Assembly: GCA_027459625.1 (NCBI GenBank)
Contig: DAIDHP010000026.1
Coordinates: 1 to 55,538, forward strand
From: Chthonomonadales bacterium
GTDB taxonomy: Bacteria; Armatimonadota; Chthonomonadetes; Chthonomonadales; CAJBBX01
DNA length: 55,538 nt
Direction: 5' to 3'
The position numbers and the translations under genes are program-made. A model generated the notes under the pieces. The model had not been told where the DNA came from and made no database searches. It saw only the letters and a list, made by a program, of their open reading frames with translations. Shown here one piece after another: positions 19,515 through 28,017 of the stretch. The stretch's first letter is position 1, and every line of letters starts with the position of its first letter.

Positions 19515-21925
19515 TTCACAGGTGTGAGCTTTTTGAGAGTGTCGGGCAATTCGGATTGCACCTGCTGCTCCAGTGAAGTGAGGGCGTTCGCCTCTTGCAC
19601 TCTGCCCTCCTTCACACGAATTTCAGCGAGACGGGTCAACCCCCATTCATAGCGAGTGACGAATTCCCGCAGCACAACGGGGTTAATGCTTATCTGAAAT
19701 ATCTGTTGGTTCCGCACATGCCAGAACTGTTTGCAAAGCTTTAATCCCGTTTCCAAATCCGTCTCCGCCTGCATTTCTTTCCCGTTGGTGAATTCGCATT
19801 TTGCCAATCCAAGAAATCCAACCGGGTATTGCCAGTCCGGCAGTTCCGGTATGGCTTTGATTTGCCCCACGGGACTGTAGTAGAGTTGGGTTAATTGTCC
19901 GTAGGCTTCCTCCGCAGCGATCATGTCCCCGACGGATGTTTGCGCCTCCGCAAGCGCCACCAAGTTCTCCAAATTGTGGGGGTCTTTCGCTTGCGCCATC
20001 ATAAATTCTCTGATTGCGTCTTGATATCTACCATGACGCTGATAAAACTGCCCCGCTAAATAATACACTTTCGCGATTGGAATGGATCGTGCAAGGTTTG
20101 CATAAGTCCGACCGGCGGCTTCCGTCTGACCCATGGCATCCTCCAACGCTGCAACTCGAAGTCCGTATCTTGAATCCAATGGGTTCACCGCTTCCGCTTT
20201 CTCATAGCTCGTTAGCGCGTCGGGATAGTCCTGTTGCATCAACTCCGTCTCCCCTTGATATCCGTCAAGACGCGATATAAGGTTTGTCCCGCTAAAAAGC
20301 ACGATGATAACCGCCGCTATCCCCATTACACCCACCAGGATTAGACCGGAGGTGTGAATTACGCCTTTGTTGGACTCCTTGTCCGTGGTTCCCAATACTT
20401 CCTTTGCGGCTGGGTTAAGTGAAAGAGCCAATCCGAACAGCGCTCCCATGAGGAGGCAACTCACGGGGACGTACAGATCCGAATCGACCAGGTTATGCAG
20501 AAACGCCCCAACCAAAGCGGCGGATATTCCGGATAGCAGCAAATCCGTGCGGTACCAGTCTTTCGTGTCCAAAACGCTATTCGCTGTCCTTGTCGATGAG
20601 CGAAAAGCGTGAATATAAATGAAAGCGAATAGTGATAATCCTATGATCCCGCTCTCCGCAAGTAGCTGGAGGAAACCGCCATGGGCGTGCTGCGTGTATC
20701 CCACATATGCGAAACGCTGATATTTGTCATCAAAGGAGCCCGGACCGAATCCGTTCAGGAGCCTGGCTTCAGCCATTTTCAGAGTGCCTCGCCAAGTGTA
20801 GATTCTAAAATCCAGAGAGTACGATTCGCTCTTGGCGTTACGTAATCGCAGCCATACCGGACCGGAAGCGATGATGCCCAAAATCGCCACAACGATGGCT
20901 ATGCGAATGGCTCTTTGAATCGATTCCCCCCTCAATTGTCTTCGCCAAACGAGGATTCCCGCCAAATAGGCGATCTCCATCAGAAACGCAGCCAAGCCAA
21001 ATCTGGACTGTGTCAAAATCAGACAAACGGATTGAAGAATCAACGAGAGGATGCACCAGAGGCGTACCATGCGAGCCGTGAATATAGGTAAGTTACGCTC
21101 CTTGATGCCCTGCAGAATAAATACGGCGAGGGTTATGGTGATGATGGTAAGAGTGATTGCGAATAGTAATTCGCCGGCGTGCAGGAAATAGAGTATCGAA
21201 CCCGTTCCGAATGCAAGGAAGACGATTCCGGCGATGTTCAAACCCATTAATACGAGCAAATATCCCCAAGGTCTGGGGTGGGATTCCGCGAAACGATGAA
21301 AGTCAAAACCAAGATGCATCGCGAGGGTTACGGGAATACTCATCAACAGAAAACCCGCGAGAAAATCCGGATTGACGAAATTTCCGAAAACCCTCCAATT
21401 TCTATTGCCCGCTGCGAAATGGCTGAGATATTCATTGACGCCGAACAATGCCACGAAAGTGGACGCCAATAGGATCAAAAGAATGATCGGCTCGATTTTT
21501 CTGACATCCGTTCGGTTGCGGTAAATTATCCAAGCGATCATAAGAGCGCAAGCGAATTGACTCCAGACGGTTAGTCCTATGAAACGATTCGACTCCGGAT
21601 AGATGAATATGCCCGTCCACAGAATAAAAGCGCTTAATGCAGCGATGGTCACGTGATCCAATTTAAAACGGTCTGCATTGCGTAAAAGGGTGATCAATGC
21701 GGAAATTGAGACAAGAAGATAGATGACGGGCAAGATGAGATGATAGAGCAGAGATACGGGGTCGGATACGTTTCCTGCCCGATCGTACAACATCCCTCCG
21801 CCAAAGCCCATCAAAATCATGGCGATGTAGATGAGCCATAAAGGATGTAAAATCCCGGACTTTTTTTGATTTGACGTGAAGGCTGGATGATCCTTCTCAG
21901 GGCGGCTGTGTCTTCGTTTACTCAT
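19511..21925 (-). CDS. O-antigen ligase/polymerase-type membrane protein with TPR tail
   Basis: This 804-residue protein has about a dozen membrane helices in its first 500 residues. A Wzy_C-like loop follows ([20 protein letters not shown] with [11 protein letters not shown] and [17 protein letters not shown]), as in O-antigen ligases and related glycan polymerases. After a last membrane helix (about 535-555) the C-terminal 250 residues are TPR-like repeats ([38 protein letters not shown]). It would join or polymerise lipid-linked glycans on the outer face of the membrane. It is last in an operon with two glycosyltransferases; its ATG lies 2 bases after the upstream stop. Confidence 0.83.
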   Translation of the reverse strand: MSKRRHSRPEKDHPAFTSNQKKSGILHPLWLIYIAMILMGFGGGMLYDRAGNVSDPVSLLYHLILPVIYLLVSISALITLLRNADRFKLDHVTIAALSAFILWTGIFIYPESNRFIGLTVWSQFACALMIAWIIYRNRTDVRKIEPIILLILLASTFVALFGVNEYLSHFAAGNRNWRVFGNFVNPDFLAGFLLMSIPVTLAMHLGFDFHRFAESHPRPWGYLLVLMGLNIAGIVFLAFGTGSILYFLHAGELLFAITLTIITITLAVFILQGIKERNLPIFTARMVRLWCILSLILQSVCLILTQSRFGLAAFLMEIAYLAGILVWRRQLRGESIQRAIRIAIVVAILGIIASGPVWLRLRNAKSESYSLDFRIYTWRGTLKMAEARLLNGFGPGSFDDKYQRFAYVGYTQHAHGGFLQLLAESGIIGLSLFAFIYIHAFRSSTRTANSVLDTKDWYRTDLLLSGISAALVGAFLHNLVDSDLYVPVSCLLMGALFGLALSLNPAAKEVLGTTDKESNKGVIHTSGLILVGVMGIAAVIIVLFSGTNLISRLDGYQGETELMQQDYPDALTSYEKAEAVNPLDSRYGLRVAALEDAMGQTEAAGRTYANLARSIPIAKVYYLAGQFYQRHGRYQDAIREFMMAQAKDPHNLENLVALAEAQTSVGDMIAAEEAYGQLTQLYYSPVGQIKAIPELPDWQYPVGFLGLAKCEFTNGKEMQAETDLETGLKLCKQFWHVRNQQIFQISINPVVLREFVTRYEWGLTRLAEIRVKEGRVQEANALTSLEQQVQSELPDTLKKLTPVN

Positions 21926-21927
21926 TC

Positions 21928-22803
21928 CTATTTGAGCCTTTTACGCATATTTCTCCACTTATACCTTATTAATTGTCCGCTGGCGCGTGCGATCAATCCC
22001 GGTATAATGAAGGGGCGTATCAAAATGAATGTGCTACGAGCATAATGCTTTTTGTAAAACAGATACATGCTTTGATGGAAAAACCATGTCATGCGGGTTG
22101 GCACCTTGTCACTACTTCGCCCAATTCGATGATATATTTTGGCATACGGATAGTAAGTCACTCGCCATCCCTGCTGGTGGGAGCGATAACACAAATCCAC
22201 ATCCTCGCAATACATGTAAAACCGCTCATCAAACCCACCAAGCGTTGATAGAAGATCCCTGCGAATCATCAACGCCGCTCCGGACAGCCAGTCCACATCC
22301 CTTTCTGATTCATGGTCCCAATTATTCATCAGGTAATCACGAGTATATCGGTTATGCGGAAATAGCCGTCCCAATGGGGTGTTACGGAAAAATCCGGCCG
22401 CGAGATTTGGAAATCGACGGCAGGAATACTGTAAAGACCCGTCGGAGTTGAGAAGTCTTGGACCAATCACGCCGATATCCGGATGCTGTTTTGCAAAATC
22501 CACCATGCCATCCAGCGCACCTTCGGTTAAGATGGTATCCGAGTTAAGAAAGAGAACAAACTCCCCACCAGCGGCTGGGATGCCGCGATTGTTGCCCGCG
22601 CCAAAGCCTATGTTCTTAGGATTGACAAGGATTTTCACCCATGGGCATTGCTCCGATATCCGCTCTCGGCTTCCGTCCGATGAGGCGTTGTCAACCACAA
22701 TCACCTCCGTTTCGTATTTTGAAGGATGCTCTTGAATGGATAGGAGGCATTTAATCGTATCCTCCTTGGTATTCCAATTCAATATGATAATGGATAAAAC
22801 CAA
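21928..22803 (-). CDS. Family 2 glycosyltransferase (rhamnosyltransferase-like)
   Basis: A 291-residue GT2 enzyme of the WbbL/RfbF kind. It has LSIIILNWNTKED, VIVVDNASSDGS, NIGFGAGNNRG, the FLNSDTIL motif in place of DxD, and DVDWLSGAALMIRRD followed by GFDERFYMYCEDVDLCYR. These are typical of enzymes that add rhamnose or related sugars to lipid-linked surface polysaccharide, although the donor cannot be read from sequence. Start is TTG with AGGAGGGG upstream. It begins 4 bases after the previous glycosyltransferase stop and is clearly in the same transcript. Confidence 0.88.
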   Translation of the reverse strand: MVLSIIILNWNTKEDTIKCLLSIQEHPSKYETEVIVVDNASSDGSRERISEQCPWVKILVNPKNIGFGAGNNRGIPAAGGEFVLFLNSDTILTEGALDGMVDFAKQHPDIGVIGPRLLNSDGSLQYSCRRFPNLAAGFFRNTPLGRLFPHNRYTRDYLMNNWDHESERDVDWLSGAALMIRRDLLSTLGGFDERFYMYCEDVDLCYRSHQQGWRVTYYPYAKIYHRIGRSSDKVPTRMTWFFHQSMYLFYKKHYARSTFILIRPFIIPGLIARASGQLIRYKWRNMRKRLK

Positions 22804-22807
22804 GCGT

Positions 22808-23719
22808 TCAAACCCCTCCTCGTTTAGCCATGACCACTCTTTTGCATGTGATCAACCACGCCTGAAGATACGATGTGTAAAAAATAAACGGATAGAGAGG
22901 GGAATAAAATGAAGCGGGATGATGTTTTCGATAGTATCTCAGCAGACTTTTGCGCGATTCCCACGCCATCTTACTTGGAAGCAACCGAGTGCTTCCGCCG
23001 CCGTAATGAATGATTTCGGGCTTTGGGGAGAACCAGATGGACCAGCCTTTTCTTTTCGCACGACGGCACCAGTCAACCTCATTGAAAAAAATGGGGAAGT
23101 TCGTGTCCATCTCCCCGACATCCCTCCACGCCTCCATTGAGAGAAGCAGAAAAGAGCCCATGGGTTGGTCAACCTCCATGAGCCGATCGTACTCGAACCA
23201 TGTCATACGATAGTGTCCGAAATATCGGCTTCGCGGCATCAGCAGACTCATTCCCGTAATCTCCCACATAATTGAAAGAGGATATGGAAAGCCTCTTACG
23301 GACCTTTGCACTGTTCCATCGGGGTGAAGGAGCCGCACCCCCATGGCCCCGGCATGTTTCAGGGAGGAGAATACTTCCACGCTGATTTGCAATGCATCGT
23401 CGGGAAGGAGAACGTCCGGGTTTAAGAGCAGAAGATAAGTTCCCTTGGCTATTCTTGCGCCTTGATTGTTGCCTTCCGCATACCCCATGTTAACGCGGTT
23501 TCGAATAAGAGTCACATCGGGATATGTTTCGAAAACTCTATCGGCACTGCCGTCTTCCGAGGCGTTATCCACCACGATCACCTCGAATGGGAATTGAGTC
23601 CTGTTGGATAAAATGGATTTCAATGCGGATAAAAGATATTCGCTCGTGTTCCAGTTCACGATGATTATGGAAAGCGTGGGGGACTCGCTTTGCAGATTCA
23701 GAGATGAGTTTGAAATCAC
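22808..23719 (-). CDS. Family 2 glycosyltransferase (rhamnosyltransferase-like), second copy
   Basis: A 303-residue paralogue of its downstream neighbour with the same order of motifs: LSIIIVNWNTSEY, VIVVDNASEDGS, NMGYAEGNNQG, LLLNPDVLL, and GSFLLLSMEAW followed by FFNEVDWCRRAKRKGW. The two probably add successive sugars of one glycan. The GTG start overlaps the HAD stop as GTGA. A TTG nine bases upstream is an alternative but has a poorly spaced ribosome site. A hydrophobic segment near the C-terminus (FYSPLYPFIFYTSYLQAWLI) may attach it to the membrane. Confidence 0.88.
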   Translation of the reverse strand: MISNSSLNLQSESPTLSIIIVNWNTSEYLLSALKSILSNRTQFPFEVIVVDNASEDGSADRVFETYPDVTLIRNRVNMGYAEGNNQGARIAKGTYLLLLNPDVLLPDDALQISVEVFSSLKHAGAMGVRLLHPDGTVQRSVRGFPYPLSIMWEITGMSLLMPRSRYFGHYRMTWFEYDRLMEVDQPMGSFLLLSMEAWRDVGEMDTNFPIFFNEVDWCRRAKRKGWSIWFSPKPEIIHYGGGSTRLLPSKMAWESRKSLLRYYRKHHPASFYSPLYPFIFYTSYLQAWLITCKRVVMAKRGGV

Positions 23720-24393
23720 CTGTTCCAATCCAATCCCTCGAACAACGCTTTAATGTCTTCCACGAAGTAATGAGGCGCTTCAGATTGGAAATAGGATTTG
23801 GGACGCCCTTTAAGCAATCCCACCGTGGGTATTCCAGCTTTTTTGCCGGCGCTGATATCCATCCAATGATCACCCACCATGCACGACGAGGATGGATCAC
23901 CGCCGGATAGATGGATGCCGCGGAGCAGATGATCCGGATGAGGCTTTGGATGAGGAATATCCTCGCGAGCAAGCAGCAAGTCATATTGAAGATTGCATTG
24001 CGCCATCAGCCTGAGCGCCATGTTCCGATTATTTCGGGTAACAACGCATACGTTTACTCTTCTCGATTTTAATTCCATGAGAAGCTCTCTTGCTAAGGGA
24101 ATGATCGTCGGATTAGCGCACTGAGAGTTTTCCATTTGTTCCATAAAACCGTCAGCCTCTTTTTTCAAGGATACGGCCATGTTATGCTCGCCCTGCATTT
24201 CAAGGAAATTGGAGGCGGACACAATGGTTTGGAGAATATCCATATCCTCACGGATGCCATTCTCCTCCTTAATGTATCGCATAACGATGTCCCTTACGCC
24301 ACGTCGCATCTCCGCGAAATCAATATGCGTCTCGACCAAGGTGCCATCAAGATCGAATAAAACAGTTCTGAATTGTGCCAAATTGACCTTCAC
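23716..24393 (-). CDS. HAD-superfamily phosphatase (phosphoglycolate phosphatase-like)
   Basis: A 225-residue HAD hydrolase with motif I FDLDGTLVET near residues 12-21, motif II VVTRNNR, motif III Lys in HPKPHPDHLLRG and motif IV GDHWMDISAGKKAGI. A helical cap lies between motifs I and II (C1 type). Its place at the head of a glycosyltransferase operon suggests a role in sugar-phosphate metabolism, but the substrate is unknown. The start is a GTG that sits exactly seven bases after a TATAAT, so the mRNA is probably leaderless. In-frame codons upstream to 24771 show no family similarity. Confidence 0.85.
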   Translation of the reverse strand: MKVNLAQFRTVLFDLDGTLVETHIDFAEMRRGVRDIVMRYIKEENGIREDMDILQTIVSASNFLEMQGEHNMAVSLKKEADGFMEQMENSQCANPTIIPLARELLMELKSRRVNVCVVTRNNRNMALRLMAQCNLQYDLLLAREDIPHPKPHPDHLLRGIHLSGGDPSSSCMVGDHWMDISAGKKAGIPTVGLLKGRPKSYFQSEAPHYFVEDIKALFEGLDWNR

Positions 24394-24399
24394 GGCATC

Positions 24400-24429
24400 A
24401 TTATAACGTAGAGGACGTTCAAGCGTCAA
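24400..24429 (-). promoter_or_regulatory. Strong promoter giving a leaderless transcript for the HAD-glycosyltransferase operon
   Basis: Minus strand: TTGACG (24429-24424), 18-base spacer, TATAAT (24405-24400). The normal start distance puts +1 on base 24393, the G of the GTG start codon. No Shine-Dalgarno site is present before that codon. Confidence 0.7.
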
Positions 24430-24670
24430 TGAACATAAAACAAGCATTCCATTCAGGCTCTCCGGTGACACGGCGATGGAAAGAATTTCATACCGGCAAA
24501 CAGGCGCCCATGTATATGCCGATTTGACTGAGTCTTCTGATTGGCGGGCATTGGGCGCCAAAATCGCCGTCAAGAAGTGAATGGGGAACTTGCACAATTC
24601 AATTGGCAAATACCTAAGGACGCTTCGCATTTGTCCGTGATGATAAACGTAGCCGAAGGGAAGGAAAAAA

Positions 24671-25351
24671 ATGAAGAAGGATGTGTTGACGCTCCTCGTT
24701 TCGCTGTCAATGATATTTATGCTCTCTCCATACCCTTGCAACGCCATAGGGAGCGTGGGATATTCCTCCATCGCGACGATTTACGACACCTCCTTGTTAT
24801 ATGCGGGAGTGTCTCAAGGGGTTGATAAATCATCCACGCCTAACAAGAAACCCAAGAACAAGGTTTCATCAAAATCAACTGCGAAACCAACCGATACGAA
24901 GGCTGATGGTCCCGCTTCTGACAAACCAGCGACGCCGGGCCCCGGGAACGAGGGAAATGCGTTGACGCCCAAACCGTTGCGCACCGAAAATGTTAAAGTC
25001 GAGGGCGATTATACCGGCTTAATCATCAATGCCACGGGTCTGAAAATAGAGCGTTCGATGTGCCCAAAAATCCGGCGTACGGATGGAAGCGTGATATGGT
25101 CGGGTGATGACGCCAACCCCGATTTTGTCATAGATAAAGGCATCGTTGGTTACGCTATCAGTATGTCCTCGGCGAAAGGAAACCCGAGATCCGGGACTAA
25201 TCCTCTCATAATTCGTGCGGTTGCCAGATTTAACGGGGATAATTTTCATAGCGATCCGGAAATCTCCGTGAAAGATGCGAACCTGCTCATTCAAGAGGCT
25301 GCTAAAGACGGATTCCTGAAGAAATTCGACGTGATTTTCCTCATTGAATAA
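24671..25351 (+). CDS. Secreted protein of unknown function with a C-terminal LPP20/FlgT-like domain
   Basis: This 226-residue protein has a signal peptide (KK, then a hydrophobic LTLLVSLSMIFML core, likely cut near residue 25). A low-complexity linker rich in K, S, T and P follows (about 50-100), then a compact C-terminal domain. That domain (YTGLIINATGLKIERSMCPK, MVGYA-like IVGYAISMSSAKGNPR, NPLIIRAV, VSVKDAN-like end) resembles a family I recall from LPP20/FlgP-like secreted proteins ending in SNADAxxI...FLKxCRVMIVLD. The function is unknown. GGGAAGGA precedes the ATG. It is transcribed away from the HAD operon and convergent with the sigma factor. Confidence 0.7.
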   Translation: MKKDVLTLLVSLSMIFMLSPYPCNAIGSVGYSSIATIYDTSLLYAGVSQGVDKSSTPNKKPKNKVSSKSTAKPTDTKADGPASDKPATPGPGNEGNALTPKPLRTENVKVEGDYTGLIINATGLKIERSMCPKIRRTDGSVIWSGDDANPDFVIDKGIVGYAISMSSAKGNPRSGTNPLIIRAVARFNGDNFHSDPEISVKDANLLIQEAAKDGFLKKFDVIFLIE

Positions 25352-25402
25352 GGGGTAAGGTTCTTCGCCATGATAAAACCGAATAGGAGGATTGAACTGA
25401 GT

Positions 25403-25428
25403 AAAGAGGGGGTGGATTCCCCCTCTTT
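25403..25428. terminator. Bidirectional rho-independent terminator
   Basis: AAAGAGGGGG (25403-25412), loop TGGATT, CCCCCTCTTT (25419-25428). The A and T flanks make it usable from both strands. It lies between the convergent secreted-protein gene and the sigma factor gene. Confidence 0.8.
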
Positions 25429-25436
25429 GCTGTTTC

Positions 25437-26045
25437 TCATATAACGGACGGGGAAGCGTTTAGCTTCGCTCTGCGCTTGGATATGGTTCTTCCCGCCATT
25501 GTCGCTCGCATCATCAGTCTCGCTCGATGCAATCGGGAGCGAACAGTGCCCACTGCGCATCCTAGTATCTTCGATGCTTCATCGTACGACATCCCTTCCA
25601 CATCGGTTAGGATGACGGTTTTCCGAAACGCGGGTGGCAATGCATTCAGCGCACCCTGTATCCTCTCATCCATAACCTCTCGCAACACCTGATTTGCGGG
25701 ATCGGAATCCACGTCGGGAATTTCGCTGAACATGGTATCTCCGTCGTTACCCTCGATTGGGGTGTCCAGGGAAAGGGGCGCTATTTTCGGACGGGCGCGT
25801 AAAGTGTCCACAAAAAGATTGGAGATGATTCGAAACAACCATCTGTCGAACGGTCTGGTGGAATCATAATGCTGGAACGAGCGATAAACTCGAAGGAACG
25901 CCTCCTGCGTGAGGTCCTCGGCATCCTCCTGATTCCCAGCAAGGCGGTATGCGAAGGAATACGCTTTGCGGTAATGGCTCTTCATTAACTCTTCGAAACT
26001 CGGCGATGTTGACGGTTTGGTGTTTTCAATGGAATAGCTGTTCAT
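25437..26045 (-). CDS. ECF-type RNA polymerase sigma factor
   Basis: A 202-residue sigma-70-family factor with only regions 2 and 4. Region 2 carries RKAYSFAYRLAGNQEDAEDL, TQEAFLRVYRSF and PFDRWLFRIISNLFVD. Region 4 carries LPPAFRKTVILTDVEGMSYD and the helix-turn-helix EASKILGCAVGTVRSRLHRA. A short basic tail follows (SKRRAKLNASPSVI). No anti-sigma factor gene lies beside it. The upstream gene on the same strand encodes a PAS-DHp protein. The ATG with AAAGGA eight bases upstream is chosen over one 19 codons earlier. A consensus promoter lies about 90 bases upstream, so it can be expressed separately. Confidence 0.9.
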   Translation of the reverse strand: MNSYSIENTKPSTSPSFEELMKSHYRKAYSFAYRLAGNQEDAEDLTQEAFLRVYRSFQHYDSTRPFDRWLFRIISNLFVDTLRARPKIAPLSLDTPIEGNDGDTMFSEIPDVDSDPANQVLREVMDERIQGALNALPPAFRKTVILTDVEGMSYDEASKILGCAVGTVRSRLHRARLMMRATMAGRTISKRRAKLNASPSVI

Positions 26046-26132
26046 TTGTTCTATCCTTTCGCGGATATTGTACGGAACGAACGTTTGGTGATATGTTGTC
26101 AATCCTTAGCGTCATTAAATATCATCAATTAA

Positions 26133-26161
26133 ATATTAATCCAAAATAATATCATTGTCAA
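26133..26161 (-). promoter_or_regulatory. Consensus promoter upstream of the ECF sigma factor
   Basis: Minus strand: TTGACA (26161-26156), 17 bases, TAATAT (26138-26133), in an AT-rich stretch. The predicted start near 26126 leaves about an 80-base leader. The housekeeping-type sequence suggests the sigma factor is made by the main sigma rather than only by itself. Confidence 0.65.
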
Positions 26162-26288
26162 GGGCTAAGATAAAATATTTTTTAGTTTTTTTTCTTAGTG
26201 ATATCAAGGGGCGCGGTTGGGGTGCTTGCGAAGAGCTAAAAAACAGGAAAAGGATTCAGGATGGTTGCAATGTGTGAGAAGAATGTGT

Positions 26289-26993
26289 TTACTGCGAAGC
26301 TTCCAAATCCAACATCGAAAGTCCGCCTGCATAGTCCGTGGTTACGATTCTTCTGATCTCGGAGAGTTGCTTCACGGCGGAGGAGACTCGCGTCACCGCT
26401 TCGAGGGAGGCGTGAATTCGTCGCTGGACATCCGTATCCTCCGTTTCGGCGAGGATATCCTCCAATGTCATGCTGATAATGAATAAGGGGTTGTTGATTT
26501 CATGATTTAAGGTTACGGCGAGTTGTTTCACCGCATCCAGTTTCGCCTCGTCAGCTTTTTGCTGAACACCCGTTTCGGTGAATGTGGCGGAGGCGACAGG
26601 GAGGCAATAGTATAGGAAACAGGTCTCTTTCCATGAACCGAGTTGAAGGGGAGTGGCGTTCAAATGATATTTAAGCGCAACGCTGTATTCCTGGTTGGGA
26701 TAGTAGATCGCTTGGATCGCTGAGCATCTGTTTCGCAAGATTTTCTCATGCATCTGTTCGAATGTGGGTTTGGCGGATTGCCAAATATGATCGCTTAATT
26801 TTTCGCCTTGGATATTCGGGCATTTCATACAGGCGTCATCATGAAGGCTAACCAAGTTTCCGAATGCGGTGTTCAAAAAGATAACTTTCATTTCCTCGCT
26901 GATGGCGCAAATTGGGATCGGCAAAAGCGACACAATGCGCGTCATCATAATGGAAATGGGATCGTCCAAGTTTGACTTTTGTGAAAATGGCAT
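26289..26993 (-). CDS. PAS-DHp sensor protein lacking the kinase ATPase domain
   Basis: This 234-residue soluble protein has an N-terminal PAS-like domain (about 20-150: LPIPICAISEEMKVIFLNTA) with a Cys pair in CMKCPN. A histidine-kinase dimerisation and phosphoacceptor domain follows, with the H-box LAVTLNHEINNPLFIIS and a second helix ending SEIRRIVTTDYAGG. It stops in SMLDLEASQ with no HATPase N, G1 or G2 box. The next 243 bases are AT-rich and contain none, so this is not a simple frameshift. It could accept phosphate from another kinase or act as a dimeric sensor. The start is uncertain; an in-frame ATG 30 codons upstream and a Met 16 codons downstream exist. Confidence 0.72.
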   Translation of the reverse strand: MPFSQKSNLDDPISIMMTRIVSLLPIPICAISEEMKVIFLNTAFGNLVSLHDDACMKCPNIQGEKLSDHIWQSAKPTFEQMHEKILRNRCSAIQAIYYPNQEYSVALKYHLNATPLQLGSWKETCFLYYCLPVASATFTETGVQQKADEAKLDAVKQLAVTLNHEINNPLFIISMTLEDILAETEDTDVQRRIHASLEAVTRVSSAVKQLSEIRRIVTTDYAGGLSMLDLEASQ

Positions 26994-27360
26994 ATTATCG
27001 TTCACTTGAATAGTTTTGTATGAGCTTGTGTTTAAAAAATGTACATAATAGTTCTTGTCTCTACATATATATCCGTCAAGCACGATATGGAAACGGATTT
27101 TTAAGATAAACTAGGTTTTGGCGCATAAGCCTTAAGGCAACATTAGTTATACTTTATCATAAAAAACCTGATTTTTGATATCCATCCCAACCGAAAAACG
27201 CATATCATCTTCCCGCCCCATCGCGTTGTTCGATAACCCATGTTTTTTATAGCTGAGCGGGGGTGGTCCAAAAAAGTCTTATGAGAAGAACAAGGAACAT
27301 CCACCCCCGCCCAACTAGCCGTTCGAAGCATGACTCTGAACGGAACCAGAGCGAATTGAA
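26994..27360. other. Gene-free region upstream of the PAS-DHp gene
   Basis: This 367-base stretch lies between two minus-strand genes. It holds a long GC-rich inverted repeat (27257-27310). I see no open frame with a plausible start and no clear promoter. TTGACG near 27080 and TATTAT near 27050 are too far apart to be convincing. Confidence 0.5.
27257..27310. repeat. GC-rich inverted repeat with 34-base loop
   Basis: GCGGGGGTGG (27257-27266) and CCACCCCCGC (27301-27310) form a perfect 10-bp stem. The arms extend imperfectly outward (AGCTGA against CCAACT). It lies about 50 bases after the stop of the secreted Tyr/Pro-rich protein. No T-run follows the stem on the minus strand. A T-run (TTTTTT) sits inside the loop on that strand. 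Confidence 0.55.
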
Positions 27361-28017
27361 TTATATTGGCGAAATTACTTTCGTCTGATATCCGTTCACA
27401 TACTTCACTATCACCTCGTAATACGCGGTGGCGTTTGTGACAGTAAGCTCCACCTCCGGATTTTGATTAGTGATGGTTTTCTCCAATAGGGCGTTCTGTT
27501 TGTTGTCCAGTAACGCGAAAGTGATGGATTCCACATCCTTCCTGTTCCCGTCCCATTTCACCACCAGTTTGCTGCTTGAATTATAATGCGCACTAATCGT
27601 ATCTCCAATTTGCCCTGTGTTAGTCGGTTTCGGTGTGACGGATGTTGGTTCGCCTGGAACGGGGTTCACTGGCGATCGCGGGTTCATATTCTGCCGTTGC
27701 AGATAGGCATTTGGACCGGCGTATGGATAAGCCCCCATGGGTTGCGGCGGAAGTGGGTAGGGAACCGCCTCATATCCGCTGGGAGTGGGAACATACGTCA
27801 CTCCGTATCCGCCATATGGGTTATAAAACATATTGTATGGGTTGTATGGGTATAGGGATGGTCCGAGAGTGGATACAATCGGGGCTCCGCCGAAATGCGC
27901 ACCTCCAAATCGAAATCCACTGTTCAATCCAAACCCAAATTGAGCTGTGGCGGGTTTGGCGCCAATAAACAATCCCATGGTTAAAAGAGAGAGGGTGACA
28001 TTCCAGAATTTTTTCAT
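27361..28017 (-). CDS. Secreted Tyr/Pro/Gly-rich protein of unknown function
   Basis: The 218-residue product begins with a signal peptide (KKFWNVTLSLLTMGLFIGA, likely cut after ATA near residue 25). A Gly/Phe-rich patch, a Tyr/Pro/Asn-rich stretch (PYNPYNMFYNPYGGYG, PYPLPPQPMGAYPYAG) and a Pro/Thr linker follow. It ends in a compact beta-type domain of about 80 residues (NSSSKLVVKWDGNRKDVESI to KVISPI) that could be immunoglobulin-like. I do not recognise a family. The composition suggests a wall- or surface-associated protein. The ATG with ACGGAGGTG upstream decides the start over an earlier in-frame Met without a ribosome site. Confidence 0.7.
   Translation of the reverse strand: MKKFWNVTLSLLTMGLFIGAKPATAQFGFGLNSGFRFGGAHFGGAPIVSTLGPSLYPYNPYNMFYNPYGGYGVTYVPTPSGYEAVPYPLPPQPMGAYPYAGPNAYLQRQNMNPRSPVNPVPGEPTSVTPKPTNTGQIGDTISAHYNSSSKLVVKWDGNRKDVESITFALLDNKQNALLEKTITNQNPEVELTVTNATAYYEVIVKYVNGYQTKVISPI

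Noticed and set aside
26046-26288. Possible frameshifted HATPase domain after the PAS-DHp gene
   Set aside because: The 243-base region is AT-rich and shows none of the N, G1 or G2 box motifs in any frame; it contains a promoter instead.
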